Shown: one piece after another, positions 4,393-5,245 of the stretch | Numbering within the stretch: the first letter of the stretch is position 1 | How the letters are laid out: each line of letters opens with the position of its first letter | NCBI GenBank assembly: GCA_007128515.1 | Contig: SKXI01000284.1 | Coordinates: 1 to 5,245 of the forward strand | DNA from: Halococcaceae archaeon | Lineage (GTDB): Archaea; Halobacteriota; Halobacteria; Halobacteriales; Halalkalicoccaceae | Length of the DNA stretch: 5,245 bases | Direction of reading: 5' to 3' | Notes under the pieces: generated by a model | Database searches by the model: none | What the model was told of the DNA's origin: nothing | The model's input: the letters and a program-made list of their open reading frames with translations, nothing else | Made by a program: the position numbers and the translations under genes

Positions 4393-5245
4393 ATGTCCCA
4401 AGAGGTACAGGTCGAGACGGAACGGGAACTCGAGCGGACCCTCGGCCTGACGGCCGCACTGGCCATCGGGATCGGGACGATGATCGGCGCCGGCATCTTC
4501 GTCTTCCCGGGGATCGCCGCGGGGCGGGCGGGGCCGGCCGCGGCCGCGTCGTTCGCCATCGGTGCGGTGATCGCGCTGCTCGTCGCGCTCCCCGCGTCCG
4601 AACTCGCGACGGCGATGCCGAAGAGCGGCGGCGGCTACTACTTCATCTCGCGGGGGTTCGGCGCGTTCCTCGGCTGTCTCGTGGGCCTGAGCCTCTGGAC
4701 CGGGCTGGTGTTCGCCTCCGCGTTCTACCTCGTCGGCTTCGGTGAGTACGCCGCGGCGCTCGCCGGGGTCGGCGATCGCTGGTTCGTCACGGCCGTCGCG
4801 CTCGTCGGCGGGGTCGTCCTCACGGCGGTGAGCGTCGGGGGGACCGAGAAGGCGGGAGAGCTCCAGAACGGCATCGTCACGCTCTTGCTCTCGATCCTGG
4901 TCGTCTTCCTCGCCTACGGCGTGCTCGACTCCCTGGGCGTCTTCGGGGCCGAACAGGTCCCCGAGCGGTTCGCCCCGTTCGGTCTCGCCCCGGTCTTCAC
5001 GACCGCGGCGCTCGTGTTCACCTCCTACCTCGGCTTCGTCCAGGTCGCGACCGTCGCGGGCGAGATCAAAGAACCCGGCAGGAACCTCCCGATCGCGATG
5101 GTCGGGAGCGTGCTCGTCGTCGGAACGCTCTACGTCGTGATGATCTACGTCTCGACGAGCGCGTTCGGCGCCGAACGGCTGGCCGAACTCGGCGAGACGG
5201 CCCCCGTCGAGGTCGCGCGCTCGTACGGGGGCACGCCCGGCGCGA
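4393..5245 (+). CDS. APC-superfamily amino-acid permease, 3' end beyond the window
   Basis: The N-terminal 284 residues of an amino acid-polyamine-organocation (APC) transporter, a secondary transporter of amino acids in the cytoplasmic membrane. After an acidic cytoplasmic tail (1-16), TM1 carries the family motif [11 protein letters not shown] (25-35), which lines the substrate site in APC structures. Hydrophobic segments follow at about 50-69, 91-118, 130-148, 160-178, 198-221 and 234-253. The conserved loop PKSGGGYYF is at 76-84 and [11 protein letters not shown] at 223-233, both typical of APC proteins. The ATG at 4393 is leaderless-like; the TATA-like box is 25-31 nt upstream. No stop is reached, so this is truncated by the window. 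Haloarchaeal members are often fused to C-terminal universal-stress (UspA) domains of about 140 residues; that part would lie outside. The DNA is about 70% G+C, richer than the left side. The amino acid transported is not determinable. Confidence 0.93.
   Translation, partial: MSQEVQVETERELERTLGLTAALAIGIGTMIGAGIFVFPGIAAGRAGPAAAASFAIGAVIALLVALPASELATAMPKSGGGYYFISRGFGAFLGCLVGLSLWTGLVFASAFYLVGFGEYAAALAGVGDRWFVTAVALVGGVVLTAVSVGGTEKAGELQNGIVTLLLSILVVFLAYGVLDSLGVFGAEQVPERFAPFGLAPVFTTAALVFTSYLGFVQVATVAGEIKEPGRNLPIAMVGSVLVVGTLYVVMIYVSTSAFGAERLAELGETAPVEVARSYGGTPGA

Noticed and set aside
4129..4401. Minus-strand frame containing the ATG at 4278 and continuing in Arg/Ser-rich sequence
   Set aside because: After the G-tracts it is the out-of-frame reading of the pilin gene. 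Only its first few codons are likely to be real coding sequence.
1..5245. CRISPR arrays, tRNA or rRNA genes, full insertion sequences, prophage or toxin-antitoxin modules
   Set aside because: No regularly spaced repeats, no cloverleaf with conserved TTCGA arm, no transposase motif and no matching small gene pairs were seen on either strand.

Overview
The window looks like haloarchaeal (Halobacteria) DNA. The predicted proteins are rich in Asp and Glu. The coding DNA at the right end is very GC-rich: the line 4441-4500 counts to about 70% G+C. There is a type IV pilin N-terminus of the [13 protein letters not shown] type, and the promoters are TATA-like with short or leaderless spacing. The genus cannot be named from this sequence.

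Layout, left to right: (1) a short-chain dehydrogenase/reductase (SDR) on + (181-975); (2) a 433-bp AT-richer convergent intergenic region with two hairpins; (3) two paralogous alpha/beta hydrolases in tandem on - (1409-2242 and 2490-3356); (4) a gene-poor stretch of about 540 bp (3357-3898); (5) a small pilin-like protein on - (3899-4278) whose start codon is out of frame with its body; (6) divergently, an APC-family amino-acid permease on + (from 4393), cut by the window end. The left three quarters (SDR, hydrolases, spacers) are less GC-rich and hold wide spacers and palindromic elements, as in an accessory region. The pilin and permease look like core haloarchaeal sequence.

The most interesting signals lie outside the coding regions. 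Both hydrolases carry the same roughly 20-bp motif (sense strand GGTCA-N3-CCTGCA-N-ATTTT) ending exactly 71 nt before the preferred ATG. The distal hydrolase has a second copy 18 bp further upstream. This suggests a shared regulator or recently duplicated promoters. Two short palindromic elements (about 80 and 103 bp, each with 16-bp perfect arms but unlike each other in sequence) sit flush against the TGA stop codons of hydrolase 2 and of the pilin. Each is bracketed by direct copies of TCA (TGA on the gene strand). They could be MITE-like insertions targeting stop codons, or gene-end structured RNA or terminators.

Functionally, the SDR and the two hydrolases are plausibly accessory catabolic or detoxifying enzymes, but nothing visible fixes a substrate or ties them into one pathway. 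Pilin and permease share a 114-bp divergent promoter region without an obvious functional link.
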